This document shows, piece after piece, positions 59,729 to 64,000 of a stretch of DNA of 64,000 nt; positions within the stretch are counted from its first letter, which is position 1; each line of letters starts with the position of its first letter. The notes under the pieces were generated by a model. The model did not search any database and was not told the DNA's origin. It worked only from the letters and a program-made list of their open reading frames with translations. A program made the translations under genes and the position numbers. Source of the stretch: Ciona intestinalis (lineage: Eukaryota; Chordata; Ascidiacea; Phlebobranchia; Cionidae); contig NC_020170.2 in NCBI RefSeq assembly GCF_000224145.3, positions 4,046,646 to 4,110,645 on the forward strand, written 5' to 3'.

Positions 59729-62700
59729 ATGGCGATTAACCTTGCTGTGTGGATGATTCTGCTTGGTTTAGCAGCTTCACCATCGGTTTCTGGAAACGAC
59801 CAAGGTTCGCAGACTATCAGCGTTCCAGGTGAGAATACTTGTTTAAATTTATGGATAAAATAAATGCAATTTATTTTTTCTCGCGTGGCGGGGCAACGAC
59901 AGTGGTTATAACACGGTTGTTCCATTGATTAAGTGTGTTTTATACTACCCGCTTACGAGTTACTACGTATATCCATAAGTTAGCACGTTAAGATTAGTTA
60001 TTCTATATGTCTTTAATGTGTAGGAAGGTAACCTGGTAGCATGCGCGACATTCGTATAGTTTTAAAACCAAATGCCGTTCACGGCAAAAGTTTATGATAA
60101 ATTGTATTTATCTCTACGGAAGCAGTAAAAACCAAGATCAAATAAATTAAACAACCAAGAGAATGGAATAGCAGTAAACGACAGTCACCCAAAAAATGAG
60201 TAAAAATGCCCTATAGTAGGCTACTGTAGGGGTAGATGGGTCACCTTTAGCACATAATATTAAAATATCCTGATGGTGTTTTAAATAATTAACAACGGTC
60301 TATATGTACGTTCTAAGGTTACGGTTTAATAATTCTTGGAATGTTTTTGTTTACTATCAAATGAGACGAAAAAATACAACGAAAAGTGTCATCTTCCCCC
60401 ACACTATATATATATAAAAGCGTGGTTGCTACTAAAAAGGCCTGGGGTGACAAATCATAAAAAGAATGACGCAAATAAAACCAGAAAGTGTTGAACTACC
60501 TCATTATACCTGGCTCCATGGTTCGCTTCTAATATTTCACCCACGTGATGTATGGTCACGTGATATCGATATCACATGATTGTGGGGTGGCGTGATTTCG
60601 CAATCACGTAAAGAATGTACGACACAATTCCTTGAATGTTATTCAATTTATGTTCGCTAAAGGCAGGCACGCGAATGAATTTATCATGATTCCGTTTGCG
60701 CAACTATATTTTATAAGTCCTTAGAGTAAATGTTGCCCTTGAAAATCTAATACGATTCTGTTATATACGAGACACTTTTACCACATAACATCCGAATACC
60801 CCGATTGTGTTTTAAACAATTAACAACGGTCTATGGTAGTCGAGGATATGGTTTTATAATTCTTTCAATGTTCTTTGTTTACTACCCCATCAGACGAGAA
60901 AGTAGAATAAAAAAGTGTCCCATCTTCCCCACCCTACTATATTTCAATTTTTGAATGTTCATTTTACTACTTTGTTATTATAGGTTACGGAAATTATGAG
61001 TTTCAAACCACTACATGGATTAACACCAATACTGCCGAGCATCGGCCGGCCATCAGCGTAACCGTTTATCCTTCGTATGACAACAACAATAGTAGTGGCA
61101 ATAACTTCACTTTTTCCGGAAACATAACTAGCGGCGGAGTCGTTTGGGCAATCTATTCGGAGAACGTCTACAGTCTGTATTACTACTCACCAAAGGCAGA
61201 ATTCAATACATCGTATAATGTGATTGTTGAAGTGATGGTTTCTAGTGCCAGCATTGTCACATACACGGCGAACATAACAACATGTATGTATGTATGAATG
61301 AATGTAACTTGTTAATCCCCGCGTGGCGGGGCAATGAGAGTTGTTATAACTCGGGTGTAATGTTTCATACTCATGTTTGCTTGCGCGTTTCTACATATGT
61401 GTAACTTTGTGAGTGTTTTTTCATTTTTTAATGTATGGCTTACAATTTAGACCCCCCTGTTAGCACCACTGGGTCGGAGCAATTATCATTAAGTGTCTTG
61501 TCCACAATAAGCATTAGGAATTTATTCATTCTTTTATCACTTAAATTTTTCCTGTAGTTGGCTTGTGCAAGTTTTCCGATAATAATCTTACCGACACCCC
61601 AAAAGAAGTAACTACCCCAGGGTGGCCTGACAGTTACCCCACCAACATATATTGTATCTGGAATTTGACTGCCGATCCTGGAAAAGTGGTTGAAGTCACT
61701 GTAGAGGAGGGTCAAAGTGACTATTCAGATTACCTAATGGCATTGAGCTACCAGGTTATTATAAACTTATATATAAGTATATACCTGTACTCCACATAGA
61801 AGTACTTTAGTCAGTATAAACACAATTTTGCCCTTTTTCCATATTGTAAAGTAGGTTGGGGTAAGATGGTCCATGTTCTCATTCTTTTTTATCAATCCAT
61901 ATGGTAGTAAACAAAGAATATTTATAGATTTATATAACTGTATTCCGCCGCTCTAAAAGTGTGCCCTTAATTGTTAAAAACACAATCGGCAAATAAGGGA
62001 CATTATGTAATAATAGTACCATGCATATCTTACCCCACAGTACCATATTTCAGTCTTTTAAATGTTCTTTAAAAGCATTATCCATCTTACCCACAGTACT
62101 ATAATACATTTGTCTTAACATACATAGTAACTCGAAAGTCGGCATGAGGTGTATGGAACAAAACACTCGTGTTATAATGATTAACATTTTCCGGCCAGGA
62201 TAAAGCAAGTTACATTCATTCATTCTTTTAAAAATCTTTTTAGAAACCGTATTAATCTTGTCCCGGACTACTGTATACCTGTTTTAATTTTAACACATTT
62301 ATGTTTCTATGCAGACTTACTCTCTTCTAACCCTGTTTTCGTCAAGTGGCAACATAACATCATCACAACCACACACCTCTGTGACTCCTAACGTTATTGT
62401 GGGGTTTTATTCAGACCAGTCCATTACGGGGAAAGGGTTCAGGTTCTCCTACAGGCAAATAGGTATGTTCGTTGGGTACCAGTCAAAAATACTTCTAATG
62501 TCACCGGCACCGTAGCACAGTTGTTAGCGCACCTGCCTCTAACTCAGAGGTAATGAGTTCAAGGCTCTTAGCTGCTACTATTGCGGGTGTATGTGTCCTT
62601 GGGCAAGACTGCTCCAACCTAGTGGTTACTAATGGATTGTCTAAGTTATAAGCCACACATAAAAGAATTCCCCCTACTCCACAAAAAATAATTATCCACA

Positions 62701-64000
62701 AAGTAACAAACTTGAAACTCGTAAGCTGGCACAAGGTTTATAAAACAGAATGGGTGAGTTATAACCAATGTCGTATTGAGGCCATGAGAGTATAAAGTAT
62801 TTTACATTCATTCTTTCATTCATTCAGTGTTACAGATTGGACAAATTAATCAAAAAAAATTATAAAACTGAACAGTTGCGACAACATGGTATGGATAGGG
62901 TTTGAGTTAAGAAGTTAGGTTTTAGGGGTTAAAAGAGGATTTTTCAACAGCATGTTTATTTTCTCATATTTCACAATGTAATTCTAAGCTTATGCACTTA
63001 CCACCTACTGTAATGGTAATCATATAGAAGTAAAGGACACAAATTCATAGTTTAGCTAGCATGTGCTTTTAAACACCCTTTATAGCCTGTTTTAACAGCA
63101 GCCTTATTGCTGCGAGTTTTTACTTTTTAGTTCCTTAAATAATGCAAGAAATTTTTCTTTGTTGCAATAGATAAAAATTTATGTTAGGATATAAACCTTA
63201 AAACATTAAGTTTTTAGTTCAATCTTATAAATTTTCTAGTAGTTACACCAATGGGGGGGGGGCCCCCCCCCCAAAAAAAAAAAAAAAATTAAAAAAACAT
63301 AATAAGTTCTTTAACTTATTTTTCATTTGTTCCAGATGCAACAAACGACACTTTAATTACCTACCCAGTATATAGTAAATAATGATGTTAAAATACGATT
63401 CAACAAATTAATTTTATGTTTCTATTCACAGCTTCCAGTGGTTTCTCATTTTGGGCATATACACATATAGACGTTTTTTATAACTTTGGAGTTAGCATTA
63501 GCCTGAATGTATATCCGAACTTTATGTACGAATACAACTCAACCGGGAATTACTCATTTTCTGGAAACATATCATCAGATAGTGAAGTTCGACATATATC
63601 AGCAGACAACGCCAATTATTTTTACTACCATGCCACAAACTTTACCCAAAACACAACATATACTTTGTATATTGCAGTTTCAGATAGTACAAACACTACT
63701 ATTGCAAATTATACAACAACTTTGGTAACAGGTAATTAATCTTGTACCTACAGTGCTGCTTATATGCTTTTAATATCCAGTGCCATGGCACAGTGGTTAG
63801 CAGGCCTGCATCTAACCCAGGCTATGGGTTCAAGGTTTCTCGCTGCTACCATTGTGGGCAACGAAAACTCCTGCGTTCCGGCCACCCAAGCATATAGCAA
63901 GTCACATTCATCATAATACTCCATTTCCACAGCTACTGTGCACATGTTTGATGATGCTGACTTATCTGGGACCCCAAAAGAAGTAACTACTCTTGGTTGG
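59729..64000 (+). CDS. Secreted protein with alternating Asn-rich and CUB modules (3' incomplete)
   Basis: Exons: 59729-59828, 60984-61283, 61558-61754, 62315-62462, 63336-63374, 63432-63731, 63933 to beyond the window; 384 codons seen. A signal peptide (MAINLAVWMILLGLAASPSV) is followed by a ~100-residue module in one 300-nt exon with YGNYEF, ISVTVYPSYDNNN, FTFSGNITSGG and many N-glycosylation sequons. Then comes a CUB domain over two exons (two Cys; TTPGWPDSYPTNIYCIW; TGKGFRFSYRQ). After a tiny 39-nt exon the module recurs in another 300-nt exon (VSISLNVYPNFMYEYN, YSFSGNISSD), and a second CUB begins with the same TPKEVTT. Exons 2, 5 and 6 are phase 1-1, so modules can be duplicated or skipped without frame loss. 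The Asn-rich module is not one I recognise. Function is probably extracellular recognition or adhesion (inference). The 39-nt exon is the least certain. Confidence 0.8.
59850..59990 (-). repeat. SINE 3'-tail fragment
   Basis: TCGCGTGGCGGGGCAACGAC, GTTATAACACGGTTG and GCTTACGAGTTACTACGTAT in reverse orientation, in intron 1 of the CUB gene. Another lies at 61290-61415, with a partial reverse SINE head at 61438-61505. Confidence 0.6.
60211..60412 (+). mobile_element. MITE, same family
   Basis: CTATAGTAGGCTACTGTAGG then GGTAGATGGGTCACCTTTAG; right end GTGTCATCTTCCCCCACACT. Intronic. Confidence 0.7.
60762..60951 (+). mobile_element. MITE lacking its left terminus
   Basis: It starts within the element at GAGACACTTTTACCACATAA and ends AAGTGTCCCATCTTCCCCAC then CCTACTATAT. 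It ends about 30 bp before the acceptor of exon 60984. Confidence 0.7.
61848..62048 (-). mobile_element. MITE, diverged
   Basis: Left AAAGTAGGTTGGGGTAAGAT, right CATATCTTACCCCACAGTAC. It lies between the two CUB exons. Confidence 0.65.
62505..62825 (+). mobile_element. tRNA-derived SINE, near full length
   Basis: Head CACCGTAGCACAGTTGTTAG, B-box-like GAGTTCAAGGCTC, GTGTCCTTGGGCAAGACTGC, then body AACTCGTAAGCTGGCACAAG and a TTCATTCTTTCATTCATTCA tail. Intronic. Confidence 0.8.
63253..63290. repeat. G10-C10-A16 homopolymer block
   Basis: Ten G, ten C, then sixteen A in direct succession, in an intron of the CUB gene. Confidence 0.8.
63776..63915 (+). mobile_element. tRNA-derived SINE, internally deleted
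   Basis: ATGGCACAGTGGTTAGCAGG and GGGTTCAAGG form the head; the body is missing and a short GCAAGTCACATTCATCATAA tail follows. Confidence 0.7.

Overview
The window looks like nuclear DNA of a tunicate, most probably a Ciona species (inference). It is AT-rich, with small exons and GT-AG introns. It is studded with short inverted-repeat MITEs and tRNA-derived SINEs like those known from Ciona, and the assembly carries both haplotypes side by side at several gaps, which fits a very heterozygous animal. No prokaryotic, CRISPR or viral features were seen. All gene models were built by hand from splice sites, reading phase and protein-family resemblance; none is backed by transcript data here. Layout: (1) 2257-7952 (+), a bZIP transcription factor of the NFIL3/E4BP4 type, 7 coding exons. 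(2) 13873-20217 (-), a JmjC-type oxygenase with signal peptide, EF-hand and C-terminal RNEL, 8 exons. Its locus carries a misplaced second haplotype that lacks a ~939 bp TA-flanked transposon present in the first. (3) 25171-48131 (+), a CD109/TEP-type thioester protein of about 1,497 codons with intact GCGEQNM thioester, a putative catalytic His and a C-terminal GPI-type tail. (4) 49199-52319 (+), exons for a thrombospondin type 1 repeat plus a LamG-like jellyroll; no start exon of its own was found. (5) 53388-57063 (-), hydroxylysine kinase (HYKK/AGPHD1), 6 exons. (6) 59729 to the window end (+), a secreted protein alternating ~100-residue Asn-rich modules with CUB domains, incomplete at the right edge. 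The outstanding feature is in gene 3. Between constant exons ending at 34901 and starting at 41652 lie nine tandem exons (35926-41019) that all encode the same slot, the bait or hypervariable region ending in the conserved FPETWLW-like motif. All nine enter in phase 1, leave in phase 2 and have length 1 mod 3, so one exon per mRNA keeps the frame and two or three do not. The N-terminal half of each differs and the C-terminal half is conserved. Decayed copies of the ninth exon lie behind exons 6 and 7, recording stepwise block duplication. This is the architecture of a splice-diversified immune recognition or protease-bait protein, comparable to the alternative bait exons of Drosophila Tep2 (known family precedent), here in a chordate relative. 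At the 3' end of the same gene there is an in-frame TAA that an alternative in-phase donor would remove, and an internal donor in the last exon that is phase-compatible with the TSP1-LamG exons. Both suggest further isoform control but are unproven.
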